Below are positions 20,596-31,296 of a stretch of 64,000 nucleotides of DNA, in pieces. Made by a program: the position numbers and the translations under genes. Within the stretch, counting starts at the first letter, position 1. Each line of letters begins with the position of its first letter. The notes beneath the pieces were generated by a model, which saw nothing but the letters and a program-made list of their open reading frames with translations, had not been told where the DNA came from and did no database searches. Source of the DNA: Mycobacterium sp. DL592 (GTDB lineage: Bacteria; Actinomycetota; Actinomycetes; Mycobacteriales; Mycobacteriaceae); NCBI RefSeq assembly GCF_011694515.1, contig NZ_CP050192.1:3792172-3856171 (forward strand). The letters run 5' to 3'.

Positions 20596-21488
20596 GTGCC
20601 ACTTCCAGCAGATCCCAGCCCCGCCCTTAAGGACTACGCGCACCCCGAACGCCTGGTCACAGCCGACTGGCTGTCGGCTCACCTCGGCTCCAAGGGGCTG
20701 GCGATCGTGGAGTCCGACGAAGACGTTCTGCTCTACGACATCGGCCACATCCCCGGTGCGGTCAAGATCGACTGGCACACCGACCTCAACGACGCACGCG
20801 TGCGCGACTACATCGACGGCGAGCAGTTCGCCGAGCTGATGAACCGCAAGGGCATCTCCCGCGACGACACCGTGGTGATCTACGGCGACAAGAGCAACTG
20901 GTGGGCCGCCTACGCACTGTGGGTGTTCACGCTGTTCGGCCACCAGGATGTGCGACTGCTCGACGGCGGCCGCAATCTGTGGATCTCCGACGGCCGTGAC
21001 ACCACGCTGGACGTGCCGAGCACGACCACCACCGGCTACCCGGTCGTCGAGCGCAACGACGCCGCCATCCGCGCCTACAAGGACGATGTGCTGGCCTCCC
21101 TTGGCCATTCGACGCTGATCGACGTCCGCTCACCGCAGGAGTACACCGGGGAGCGCACCCACATGCCTGACTATCCCGAGGAAGGTGCGCTGCGCGGTGG
21201 TCACATCCCGACCGCGGTGTCGGTTCCGTGGGCCAAGGCCGCCGAGGACAGCGGCCGGTTCCGCAGCCGCGCCGCACTCGAGGAGGTCTACTCCTTCGTC
21301 AAGCCGGGCGACGACATCATCGCCTACTGCCGTATCGGCGAACGCTCCAGCCATACCTGGTTCGTGTTGACCTACCTGCTGGGTATCCCGGGGGTCCGCA
21401 ACTACGACGGGTCCTGGACCGAGTGGGGCAATACCGTGCGGGTGCCGATCGTGGCCGGCGAAGACCCGGGAACGCTCCCCGGAGCGTC

Positions 21489-21492
<4 letters not shown>
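20596..21492 (+). CDS. sseA: Thiosulfate sulfurtransferase SseA
   Basis: A 298-residue protein with two rhodanese domains. The N-terminal domain is inactive-like; the C-terminal one carries the catalytic loop [10 protein letters not shown] with the sulfur-accepting cysteine. It transfers sulfane sulfur from thiosulfate to a thiol acceptor. It starts at GTG 20596 ([20 protein letters not shown]), matching the mycobacterial SseA N-terminus. The stop overlaps the ATG of the SufE-like gene, so the rhodanese and its likely partner are made together. Confidence 0.92.
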
Positions 21493-23821
<2,329 letters not shown>

Positions 23822-23919
23822 TCACGCGGCACGAAACTTTGCCGTCCGTCAGTGGCACAGTTCGGCTCTGTTACCGATACGCTGACCCTCTAGGAAACCG
23901 TTCGGCGGAGTGAGCAGCC

Positions 23920-25404
23920 ATGGCGATGAGAACGACTCGGGCGACTGAGTCGATGCCCTCTGCCGCGGCCGACCCTGCCCAGCCAGACCGAAAGTCGTTT
24001 GCTGCGCTGATCCGTCAGGATCCACTCAGCACTGCCGTCACCATCGGCATCGACGTCGTGTCGGCAACCGTCGCGCTGGCTCTCGTCATCTGGTGGACGG
24101 TGGCGGTGCACGGGCAGCTGCCGCCCACCTGGATGCTGGCGCTGTTCGTCCCGACGATCATTGCTGTGATGGCGAGCCGCGGGATCTACCGCCGTCGGCT
24201 CAACCGCCGCTTCATCCACGAGATCGGCCCCGTCATCGCGACGGTGGCACTGGCGTCGATGGTGCTGCTGAGCGGTCTCATCCTGGCTCACGTCCCCGAC
24301 AACCCCGAGCAGTTCGTGCTGCGGATCTGGGTCTGCGCCACCGCGATGATCCTGACGGGTCGCCTGATTCGGGCCAGCGTGCAGCGCCGCCTGCGGCTGC
24401 GCAGGCACCTGCTGTCCCCGACCCTGATCGTGGGCAACGGCATCGTGGCCCACCAGATCATCGAGCGGCTGATCGCCGCGCCAGAACACGGCTTGGATCC
24501 GATCGGTCTGCTCGACACCGACTCGCCTTGGCATCCCGACCACAACGAACCGGTAGCCGGCGTGCAGCGGATCGGTGCGCCGGAGTCAATCGAACAAGCG
24601 ATCCTCGACACCGGCGCGGAGGCGATCGTCATCGCGTTCTCCCGCACCCAGGACGAGCTGCTCGCCCGAGTCGTGCGGCTGGCCCACCGTACTGGATCCA
24701 GGGTGTGGGTGGTCCCGCGGATGTTCGACGTCATTGGCGAGCGGTCGACCGTCGAGCATGTGGGTGGGCTGCCGCTGCTGTCGCTGCCCCGCACCGATCC
24801 GCGTGGTTGGCAGTTCACCGTCAAGCACCTCTTCGACCGGGTCTGCGGCACAATCGGTTTGGCGTTGATCTCACCGCTGTTCCTGACCCTGATGCTCTTG
24901 GTCCGGCTCAGCTCCCCCGGTCCGATCTTCTTCCGCCAGGCCAGAGTCGGACGCGACGGGCGTGTCTTCGACTGCCTGAAGTTCCGCACGATGCGGCTGC
25001 CCGACGCCGCCGACGGCGGCTTCGAGTTGGGCAGCGGAACCGCGCCCGGCGGTGTCGAGGGCGTCGACCGCCGTACCCGGATCGGCCGGATCATGCGGTC
25101 GACCTCACTCGACGAACTTCCGCAACTGCTCAACGTGGTCAAGGGCGAAATGAGCCTCGTCGGTCCGCGCCCCGAGCGGCCGGAGTACGTCGAGGTCTTC
25201 GAAGCCCAGATCCGGCGGTACGGCGAGCGGCACCGCGTCAAGGCCGGGATGACGGGCTGGGCGCAGGTGCACGGGCTGCGTGGGCAGACCTCGATCAGCG
25301 ATCGCGCCGAGTGGGACAACTTCTACATCGAGAACTGGTCGCTGGGGCTGGATCTCAAAATCCTTGCGCTGACGGTTCTGGCGGTCTTTCACCGCGCCGA
25401 GTGA
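23920..25404 (+). CDS. Polyprenyl glycosylphosphotransferase (exopolysaccharide priming sugar transferase)
   Basis: A 494-residue membrane protein. Residues ~35-150 contain four or five transmembrane helices, ~165-290 a CoA-binding-like Rossmann domain (LIVGNGIVAHQIIERL), and ~310-494 the bacterial sugar transferase domain (HLFDRVCGTIGLALISPLF helix, KFRTMR, LDELPQLLNVVKGEMSLVGPRPERPEYV, KAGMTGWAQVHGLRG). Such enzymes load the first sugar-1-phosphate onto polyprenyl phosphate to start a surface polysaccharide. No other polymerisation genes are adjacent, so the product is unknown. This gene has no counterpart in this place in M. tuberculosis as far as I recall. Confidence 0.9.
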   Translation: MAMRTTRATESMPSAAADPAQPDRKSFAALIRQDPLSTAVTIGIDVVSATVALALVIWWTVAVHGQLPPTWMLALFVPTIIAVMASRGIYRRRLNRRFIHEIGPVIATVALASMVLLSGLILAHVPDNPEQFVLRIWVCATAMILTGRLIRASVQRRLRLRRHLLSPTLIVGNGIVAHQIIERLIAAPEHGLDPIGLLDTDSPWHPDHNEPVAGVQRIGAPESIEQAILDTGAEAIVIAFSRTQDELLARVVRLAHRTGSRVWVVPRMFDVIGERSTVEHVGGLPLLSLPRTDPRGWQFTVKHLFDRVCGTIGLALISPLFLTLMLLVRLSSPGPIFFRQARVGRDGRVFDCLKFRTMRLPDAADGGFELGSGTAPGGVEGVDRRTRIGRIMRSTSLDELPQLLNVVKGEMSLVGPRPERPEYVEVFEAQIRRYGERHRVKAGMTGWAQVHGLRGQTSISDRAEWDNFYIENWSLGLDLKILALTVLAVFHRAE

Positions 25405-25420
25405 CGGCCCGCCGCGGCGC

Positions 25421-25948
25421 CTACCGGCCCAGTGCGGTCGTTCCGAGCACGGCCCCCGGACCGGTGACCAGGCTCTGGTCGTCGACGTGTCCACCGAAGT
25501 AGGTGGCGTCGGGGTCGACAACGATGGCGCGGTGGTCCCCGTTTCGCGCGAGCACGATTCGGGCCAGCTCGGCGAAGGTGATCGTCTCCGGTCCCCCGAT
25601 CTCGACGACGCCTGCCGGTGACCCGACCGCCGCGCGCGCCACGTGGGCGACGACCTCGGCTGCCGCGATCGGCTGGATGCGGGCCTGCGGAACCCGCACG
25701 ACGTCGGCCTCGGTCAGGCTCGCGACGATGGCGTCGGCGAACTCGATGAACTGGGTGGCCCGCACGATCGTGTACGGCAGCCCTGAGGACTCGATCAGCG
25801 TCTCCTGGGCGACCTTGGCCCGCATGTACCCGCTGTCGGGTAGGCGGGTGTCGCGGGACGCCCGGACCACGTCATGGCCCTCTGACGTCAGTAACTCGCA
25901 GACTCCGCGGCCGATCTGGCCGCTGGCACCGAAAACAGCGATTCGCAT
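25421..25948 (-). CDS. NmrA-like NAD(P)-binding protein with a large internal deletion
   Basis: A 175-residue protein. The first ~33 residues (MRIAVFGASGQIGRGVCELL ... RASRDT) form the first beta-alpha of a Rossmann fold. They are followed directly by LPDSGYMRAKVAQETLIESS, which in ordinary ~250-residue members comes after about 70-80 further residues. The remaining C-terminal part (YTIVRATQFIEF, RIQPIAAAEVVAHVA) is normal. An in-frame deletion has thus removed strands 2-5 of the fold. The gene is open and may be expressed, but cofactor binding is doubtful. It is divergent from the DUF1707 gene with a 5-nt gap. Confidence 0.7.
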   Translation of the reverse strand: MRIAVFGASGQIGRGVCELLTSEGHDVVRASRDTRLPDSGYMRAKVAQETLIESSGLPYTIVRATQFIEFADAIVASLTEADVVRVPQARIQPIAAAEVVAHVARAAVGSPAGVVEIGGPETITFAELARIVLARNGDHRAIVVDPDATYFGGHVDDQSLVTGPGAVLGTTALGR

Positions 25949-25953
25949 AGAGC

Positions 25954-26316
25954 ATGATGTACCCCGTGGGCGAGGAATCAGAACAGGTGCGGATCGGCAC
26001 GGCCGAACGGGAAGAGGCCATGCAACTGTTGAGCACACAATTCTCCGAAGGCCGGCTGACCCCGGAGGAGTTCTCCGAGCGCAGTGCAGCGGTGAGCGCC
26101 GCGCTCACCCGGGCCGACCTCGCGCCGCTGTTCGCCGACCTGCCCGCCAAACCGTCGACCGCGCCGAGCCCCGAGCACACCCGCGACTGGCGCGCCATCG
26201 TCATGGCGCTGGTCCCGTTGGTCGCGTTGGCGTTCACGATGCTGGTCCCGCACGGCTGGCTGGCCTGGCTGGCGCTTCCGGTGGTCGGAATGCTGCTCTA
26301 CGGGTCCCGCCGCTGA
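25954..26316 (+). CDS. DUF1707 (SHOCT-like) membrane protein
   Basis: A 120-residue protein with an N-terminal DUF1707 domain (residues ~10-60: VRIGTAEREEAMQLLSTQFS ... LTPEEFSERSAAVSAALTRA DL) and two C-terminal hydrophobic helices (~80-97 and ~99-115). Such proteins are common in actinobacteria and have no known activity; the domain probably mediates protein contact at the membrane. Start may be 25954 or 25957 (double ATG). The next gene starts 1 nt after its stop. Confidence 0.82.
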   Translation: MMYPVGEESEQVRIGTAEREEAMQLLSTQFSEGRLTPEEFSERSAAVSAALTRADLAPLFADLPAKPSTAPSPEHTRDWRAIVMALVPLVALAFTMLVPHGWLAWLALPVVGMLLYGSRR

Positions 26317-26317
26317 C

Positions 26318-26635
26318 GTGGATCCTGTCGAAATCAATTCCGGCGCATGGTATTTGCGAGCGTTGCGCGCCGACGAACGCATCGACGACCGGCCCGCCCT
26401 TGCCGAGCTCGGCGAGACCGGTCCGGATTACGTCGAGGCGAGCCTGGCCGCGTGGGTGTCCGACACCGGATACTCGTGGGCGGTGTGCGAACCGTCGACC
26501 GGTGAGCTGCTCGCCGAGGTGACACTCGATCCTGGCAGTGGCGTGGTGACCACCAGGGCCCGCCCCGGCCATGACGACGCCGCCGCGGTGGCCGCCGGCG
26601 CGGTGCGCAGATTCGCCGCGGCCTTCGGCTTCTAG
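26318..26635 (+). CDS. Conserved hypothetical protein
   Basis: A 105-residue protein starting at GTG. It has WYLRALRADERIDDRPALAE followed by YSWAVCEPSTGELLAEVTLD and a short C-terminal helix. The pattern recalls the N-terminal two-thirds of a GNAT acetyltransferase (strand-turn-strand reporting on a substrate), but the acetyl-CoA loop is missing, so I do not assign that activity. It follows the DUF1707 gene by 1 nt and converges on the nucleotidyltransferase gene with both stop codons sharing one CTAG. Confidence 0.65.
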   Translation: MDPVEINSGAWYLRALRADERIDDRPALAELGETGPDYVEASLAAWVSDTGYSWAVCEPSTGELLAEVTLDPGSGVVTTRARPGHDDAAAVAAGAVRRFAAAFGF

Positions 26636-27189
26636 GGCTCGTCGATGTCGGCGCCGGTGGCCAGGTCCGCGCAGTCGACGGCCACGACGTCGGTGCGGGT
26701 GGATAGGAAGCGGCGGGCTCCCTCGTCACCGCTCAGGGTCAGCAGCAGTGCTGGCCAGTGTCGGCGCGCGATGACCACCGGGTGCCCCGGCCTGCCGTCG
26801 TAGGTGGCCCTGGCGATTCCGGATTCGCAGCCGCGGGCCGCGGTCAGCACAAGGGTCACCACGTCGGCACCGATGTCGGGGGTGTCGACGGTGAGCACCA
26901 CCGCGTAACCGGCATCGCCGGCCGCGGCCAGACCGGCCCGCAGCGAAGCACCCATCCCGCGCTGCCAGTGCTCCGCGATCACCGCGCGTGCCGGCGCCGG
27001 GACCGCCACGACCGCGGCACCCAGCACCACGATCACCTCACCGCAGCCGCCCGCTGACAGTGCCGCGACCGCGGAGTCCAGCCACTGGCCCCGGGCGGCA
27101 AGCACTTTGGGCATGCCGTATCGGGTTCCGGCACCGGCCGCCAGCAGGATGCCCACGGCTTCGCCGCCGGAGCCGTCGCGCTTCGACAT
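26632..27189 (-). CDS. MobA-like nucleotidyltransferase (molybdopterin cytidylyl/guanylyltransferase type)
   Basis: A 185-residue NTP-transferase protein. The N-terminal GILLAAGAGTRYGMPKVLA is the nucleotide-binding signature, followed by LTVDTPDIGADVV (metal Asp) and GRPGHPVVIARRHW, the GHP motif of MocA/MobA-like enzymes. MocA attaches CMP to molybdopterin for xanthine-dehydrogenase-type enzymes. The neighbouring urate-degradation genes and the xanthine dehydrogenase at 34217-37797 make that the most likely role (inference). The ATG at 27189 is chosen because the codons before it run into the opposite-strand uraD region. Confidence 0.8.
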   Translation of the reverse strand: MSKRDGSGGEAVGILLAAGAGTRYGMPKVLAARGQWLDSAVAALSAGGCGEVIVVLGAAVVAVPAPARAVIAEHWQRGMGASLRAGLAAAGDAGYAVVLTVDTPDIGADVVTLVLTAARGCESGIARATYDGRPGHPVVIARRHWPALLLTLSGDEGARRFLSTRTDVVAVDCADLATGADIDEP

Positions 27190-27313
27190 GCAAATAGTGT
27201 GAACTGACGGGATTCTTGTCCCATGTCCACCCCGCCGAGACTCAACAAACGGGTCCACCCGGTCGACCGCCTCGATCATCCAGCCTGCTCTGCAGCCGGC
27301 TCGACGAGTTGAC

Positions 27314-27823
27314 GTGAGGGCGCTGGGTCTCGACGGTTTCAACCGGCTGTCCGACCGGCAGCGCACGCATGCGCTGTTCGAGGTGTGTTCGTCGCCGATC
27401 TGGGCCCGGCGGGTGGCCGCCGGCGGGCCGTTCGCCGACGTCGAGGCACTGCTGGACCGCGCCGACCGGGTACTTGCCGAACTCCCCGACGCCGAGCTTG
27501 ACGCCGCCCTCGACGGCCATCCCCGCATCGGTGAACGGGCCGACAACCCGTCCTCGCAGCACGAGCAGGCCAGGGTGGCCGGCGCTGATGAAGCCGTGAA
27601 AACTGAACTCGCGGCGCGCAATCGGCAGTACGAGGACTCGTTCGGTTACGTCTACCTGGTGTGTGCCAGCGGGCGCTCCGCCGAGGAGTTGCTGGCCATC
27701 CTGACCGAGCGGCTGGGCAACGACCCCGTCACCGAGCGGCGGGTGATGCGCGCCGAACTGGCCAAGATCAACCGCCTTCGGCTGCAACGGCTCCTGAGCG
27801 AGCCGCCCATGGGGCAGGCTTGA
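27314..27823 (+). CDS. uraD: OHCU decarboxylase (UraD)
   Basis: A 169-residue cofactor-free decarboxylase that converts 2-oxo-4-hydroxy-4-carboxy-5-ureidoimidazoline to S-allantoin, the last step of uricolysis. It has the catalytic GHPRIGERA motif at ~residues 72-80, SSQHEQARV, and FGYVYLVCASGRSAEELL, all diagnostic. It begins at GTG 27314. A 29-codon frame (27223-27312) ends 1 nt before this start. uraH follows after 4 nt and hpxO after that, so all three form an operon. Confidence 0.92.
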   Translation: MRALGLDGFNRLSDRQRTHALFEVCSSPIWARRVAAGGPFADVEALLDRADRVLAELPDAELDAALDGHPRIGERADNPSSQHEQARVAGADEAVKTELAARNRQYEDSFGYVYLVCASGRSAEELLAILTERLGNDPVTERRVMRAELAKINRLRLQRLLSEPPMGQA

Positions 27824-27827
27824 GCAC

Positions 27828-28148
27828 ATGGCACACCTGAGCACCCACGTCCTCGACGCCACCACCGGCAGGCCGGCCGCGGGGGTCACCGTCACCCTCA
27901 CCGGCGGCGGCAGCAGCATGCTGACCGAGGTCACCGACGCCGACGGCCGGATCTCGGGCCTGGGCGGCGATGTACCCGCCGGTGCGCACCGGCTGCATTT
28001 CGACACCGGCGCCTACTTCACCCGCCAGGGGATGGCCACTTTCTACCCGGAGGTCGTCATCTCCTTCGAGATCACCGATGCAGCGGGTAAATACCACGTG
28101 CCCCTGCTGTTGTCCCCGTACTCGTACTCCACCTACCGAGGGAGCTGA
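27828..28148 (+). CDS. uraH: 5-hydroxyisourate hydrolase (transthyretin-like, UraH)
   Basis: A 106-residue HIU hydrolase that opens 5-hydroxyisourate to OHCU. Signatures are the N-terminal LSTHVLDATTGRPA (catalytic His), HRLHFDTGAYF, FYPEVVISFE and the C-terminal YRGS tetrapeptide that distinguishes hydrolases from transthyretins. All expected residues are present and the length is normal. It is the middle gene of uraD-uraH-hpxO with 4-nt gaps on both sides. Confidence 0.95.
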   Translation: MAHLSTHVLDATTGRPAAGVTVTLTGGGSSMLTEVTDADGRISGLGGDVPAGAHRLHFDTGAYFTRQGMATFYPEVVISFEITDAAGKYHVPLLLSPYSYSTYRGS

Positions 28149-28152
28149 GCCG

Positions 28153-29325
28153 TTGAAGGTCGTGATCATCGGAGCGGGTATGGGCGGCATGAGCGCCGCG
28201 ATCGCGCTGCGCCAGATCGGGATCGACACCGAGGTCTACGAGCGGGTCACCGAGAACAAGCCGGTCGGTGCGGCGATCTCGGTGTGGTCCAACGGGGTGA
28301 AATGCCTCAACTATCTGGGTTTGGCCGACCGGACGGCCAGGCTCGGCGGCATCGTCGAGGAGATGAGTTACGTCGACGGCTTCTCCGGTGAAACCCTGTG
28401 CCTGTTCGGAATGCAGCCCCTGATCGAGGAGGTGGGCCAGCGCCCCTACCCGATCGCACGTGCCGAGCTGCAGCTGATGCTGATGCAGGCCTACGGCCTC
28501 GACGGGATCCACTTCGGTATGAAGATGGTCGAGGTGCGTGACGGCGGGGACCACGCCACGGCCACGTTCGCCGACGGGACGACGGTGAGCGCCGACGTCA
28601 TCATCGGCGCCGACGGTGCCAGTTCGCTGACCCGCGAGTACGTGCTCGGCCACCCGGTGGCCCGCCGGTACGCCGGCTACGTCAACTACAACGGCCTGGT
28701 CGAGGTCGACGAACGGGTCGGCCCTGCGGCCAGGTGGACCACCTATGTGGCTGCAGGGCAACGCGTTTCGGTGATGCCGGTAGCCGGAAACCGGTTCTAT
28801 TTCTTCTTCGACGTGCTCGAGCCGGCGGGGCTCGAGTACGACCGCGCCGCGGCCCAGGACGTGCTGCGCCGCCACTTCGCCGGCTGGGCACCCGGCGTGC
28901 AGGCTCTGATCGAGCGCCTCGACCCGATGACCACCAACCGGGTGGAGATCCTGGACATCGATCCCTTCCACACCTGGGTCAGGGGACGGGTGGCCGTGCT
29001 CGGCGACGCCGCGCACAACACGACGCCCGATATCGGGCAGGGCGGCTGCTCGGCGTTGGAGGACGCGGTCGCGCTGCAGTGGGCGCTGCGCGATCACCCG
29101 GGCGACGTGCACGCCGCCCTCGCGGCGTACCAGCAGGCCCGTAGCGCGCGGGCCGGCGACCTGGTGCTGCGGGCCCGCAAACGCTGCGACCTCACCCACG
29201 CCAAGGACCCCGACAAGACCGCCCAGTGGTATACCGAGCTACGAAACGAAGACGGCAGCAACATCATTCGCGGCATCGTCGGCAACATCATGGGCGGGCC
29301 CCTGACCCCGCTGCCCCGATCATGA
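28153..29325 (+). CDS. hpxO: FAD-dependent urate hydroxylase HpxO
   Basis: A 390-residue flavoprotein hydroxylase that oxidises urate to 5-hydroxyisourate with NADH and O2, replacing uricase. The FAD-binding GAGMGGMSAAIAL is at residues 7-19, the second-nucleotide DG motif IGADGASSLT near 155, and GDAAHNTTPDIGQGGCSALE near 285-304. It starts at TTG 28153 (KVVIIGAGMGG), 4 nt after uraH; no ATG or GTG lies better. The order uraD-uraH-hpxO supports urate over other aromatic substrates. Confidence 0.9.
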   Translation: MKVVIIGAGMGGMSAAIALRQIGIDTEVYERVTENKPVGAAISVWSNGVKCLNYLGLADRTARLGGIVEEMSYVDGFSGETLCLFGMQPLIEEVGQRPYPIARAELQLMLMQAYGLDGIHFGMKMVEVRDGGDHATATFADGTTVSADVIIGADGASSLTREYVLGHPVARRYAGYVNYNGLVEVDERVGPAARWTTYVAAGQRVSVMPVAGNRFYFFFDVLEPAGLEYDRAAAQDVLRRHFAGWAPGVQALIERLDPMTTNRVEILDIDPFHTWVRGRVAVLGDAAHNTTPDIGQGGCSALEDAVALQWALRDHPGDVHAALAAYQQARSARAGDLVLRARKRCDLTHAKDPDKTAQWYTELRNEDGSNIIRGIVGNIMGGPLTPLPRS

Positions 29326-29513
29326 GAACGATGAGAGTTTTCGCTCCAACTGTTCTTTGACGCCCGCGCAGAGTAGTGTTGTCCACAGGTTGAGTTAACA
29401 GCCGCCCGGAAACAACGTCATTGACGTGCGGGGTAGGCATCAACTCCCTGCACTTCGGGCTTCGCCACCTTGACGTGATCCACAGTACGAATCCTTCGAC
29501 TGATGGAGTCACC

Positions 29514-29954
29514 ATGTCTGTTACAGGAACAGATCGATCCCGACGTTCGGCTGCGCAACAATCTGTCGATTGCCACACCGCACGTTTCACCACCCAGTGG
29601 CCCGATGAGACGGTCGGCATCATCACCGTCACGGGCGAGCTCGATGCGTCCAACGCCGTCGAGTTCGCCAGCCAGGTAGAGCAATGCGCCGACGAAGGTG
29701 TCCGGCTGGTGCTGGACATGAGTTCACTGGATTTCTTTGGTACAGCTGGCTTTTCAGCGCTTCACACGATCAACGTGCGCTGCCAGCACGCCGGCGCCCG
29801 GTGGGCGCTGGTGTCGGGCGAAGCGGTAGCCAGGCTGCTGCGGGTCTGCGACCGGGACAACCTCCTGCCGGTCGCGGCCACGGTGCCCGAAGCGATCACT
29901 TTGCTCGACGGCGAACCGCGGCGGTTATTGCAACTCGTCGCGGAGTCGAGCTAG
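29514..29954 (+). CDS. STAS-domain anti-sigma factor antagonist
   Basis: A 146-residue protein with a STAS domain (residues ~25-135). The segment VRLVLDMSSLDFFGTAGFSALH holds the phosphorylation-site position as FGTAGF, as in mycobacterial RsfA/RsfB-type antagonists. It probably binds the anti-sigma factor RsbW and releases SigF. It is convergent with sigF and overlaps its 3' end by 30 nt; the 188-nt upstream gap holds ACGTCA-T-TGACGT (29415-29427) but no sigma-F-like promoter. The ATG at 29514 has a GGAG site. Confidence 0.85.
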   Translation: MSVTGTDRSRRSAAQQSVDCHTARFTTQWPDETVGIITVTGELDASNAVEFASQVEQCADEGVRLVLDMSSLDFFGTAGFSALHTINVRCQHAGARWALVSGEAVARLLRVCDRDNLLPVAATVPEAITLLDGEPRRLLQLVAESS

Positions 29955-30716
29955 TGATTTAGCCAGCAACCGCGAGACGTGCATCTGCGAGATCCCGACC
30001 CGCTCCGCGATCTGGGTCTGAGTCAGCGATTCGAAGAATCGCAGCAGTAGCACAGTTCGCTCGCGTTCCGGAAGCGCTGCGAGTAGGGGCCGCAGCGCTT
30101 CCCGGTTCTCGATCTGATCGAGGCTGGTGTCCACGTCACCGAGGGTGTCGAGGATCGCGGGCGCATCCTCGTCGCTACCGCTGCCGCCGCTGTCGATCGA
30201 CAGCGTGTTGTAGGAACTGCCCGCGACCAGACCTTCGATAACCTCTTCACGGTCCATCTCGAGTTCCACGGCCAGCTCGCTGGCGGTCGGCGCACGGCCC
30301 AGTCGCTGGGACAGTTCGGACGTGGCCGCACCGAGGCGCAGATGCAACTCCTTGAGCCGGCGCGGAACTTTCACCGACCAGCTGTTGTCGCGGAAGTGAC
30401 GCCGGACCTCGCCCATGATCGTCGGCACCGCGAAGGACACGAAGTCCGATCCGGTCTCCACGTCGAAACGAATGACGGCATTGACCAGACCGACGCGGGC
30501 CACCTGCACCAGGTCGTCGCGGGGTTCGCCGCGGCCGTCGAAGCGGCGGGCGATGTGGTCGGCCAGCGGCAGACACCGCTGCACGATCTTGTCTCGATGA
30601 CGCTGAAACTCCGGCGAGTCAGGCTCCAGCGTCGCCAATTCCCGGAACATATCCGGGACATCGGCGTATTCGGAGTTCGTCCGCGGGGACGAACTGTTGG
30701 CCGATCGCGGGCTCAC
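29925..30716 (-). CDS. sigF: Stress-response RNA polymerase sigma factor SigF
   Basis: A 263-residue group 3 sigma factor. Region 2 covers ~55-125 (HIARRFDGRGEPRDDLVQVARVGLVNAV ... FVSFAVPTIMGEVRRHFRDN), region 3 ~130-200 (VPRRLKELHLRL), and region 4 ~205-260 (LPERERTVLLLRFFESLTQTQIAERVGISQMHVSRLL). It directs the general stress/stationary-phase regulon in mycobacteria. The GTG start overlaps the rsbW stop by GTGA. Position after accA3 is as in M. tuberculosis (Rv3286c). A sigma-F-type promoter ahead of rsbW indicates autoregulation. Confidence 0.94.
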   Translation of the reverse strand: MSPRSANSSSPRTNSEYADVPDMFRELATLEPDSPEFQRHRDKIVQRCLPLADHIARRFDGRGEPRDDLVQVARVGLVNAVIRFDVETGSDFVSFAVPTIMGEVRRHFRDNSWSVKVPRRLKELHLRLGAATSELSQRLGRAPTASELAVELEMDREEVIEGLVAGSSYNTLSIDSGGSGSDEDAPAILDTLGDVDTSLDQIENREALRPLLAALPERERTVLLLRFFESLTQTQIAERVGISQMHVSRLLAKSLARLRDELQ

Positions 30717-31150
30717 CGTACTGAGCCTGCCCGCCTCGTCGTCAGGGTGATGCCGAAGATCTGCCCGTCGCCGTTGGGCTCGTGTCCGTTGTGGAACGTC
30801 TGTACGTCGTCGGTCAGCGAGCTCAACACATGCCAGCTGAAGCTTCCGGGGGTGACCACGTCATAGGTGTCGCACTCGGTGGAGGCCTCCACCATGACGA
30901 CGTCGTCGCGCGGGTCGACGACAACGACCAGGGTGGCGTCGGGGGTGGCCGACCGGATCAGCCGGGTGCACGCCTCGTCAACGGCCAGCCGCAGATCGGC
31001 GACGGCGTCGAAATCGAGGTCTTCGAACGTTCCGACCGCACCCACCAGGGTGCGCAGAACTGCGAGGTTCTCCAGCCGGGCGGCGACCCGGAATTCGACG
31101 GCGCTCGCGCCTCGCTCCAGCGCGCCGACTCGTCGTTCGCCATCCGTCAT
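30713..31150 (-). CDS. rsbW: Anti-sigma factor RsbW (UsfX), HATPase kinase fold
   Basis: A 145-residue GHKL-ATPase-fold protein that binds SigF and keeps it from RNA polymerase until an antagonist displaces it. LRLAVDEACTRLIRSA is the N-box region; the usual Asn is an Arg, as I recall it also is in M. tuberculosis UsfX. The ATG at 31150 gives exactly the M. tuberculosis length and has GGGAGG at good spacing. An in-frame ATG at 31216 is only ~7 nt from the expected transcription start of the sigma-F promoter and could yield a leaderless, 22-residue-longer form. Confidence 0.9.
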   Translation of the reverse strand: MTDGERRVGALERGASAVEFRVAARLENLAVLRTLVGAVGTFEDLDFDAVADLRLAVDEACTRLIRSATPDATLVVVVDPRDDVVMVEASTECDTYDVVTPGSFSWHVLSSLTDDVQTFHNGHEPNGDGQIFGITLTTRRAGSVR

Positions 31151-31229
31151 GTGGCCTCCCGGCACGGTCGCCCCGACACTACTCCAGTCCAGGGTTGAGC
31201 TGTCCGGTGTCGTCATGGTGCGCGTCTGG

Positions 31230-31256
31230 TACCCGTGCGGCCACCCACGCCAAACC
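31230..31256 (-). promoter_or_regulatory. Sigma-F-type promoter of rsbW-sigF
   Basis: On the minus strand GGTTT (-35) and GGGTA (-10) are separated by 17 nt, matching the published mycobacterial SigF consensus GGTTT-N15-17-GGGTA. It lies ~80 nt before the rsbW ATG and predicts positive autoregulation. Confidence 0.8.
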
Positions 31257-31296
31257 TGGCGACCCACATTGTTACCCACGACACCATGTCCGCGCC

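Noticed and set aside
29336..29450. Sigma-F promoter for the STAS antagonist (GTTT and GGGTA both occur)
   Set aside because: The two elements are not spaced 15-17 nt apart.
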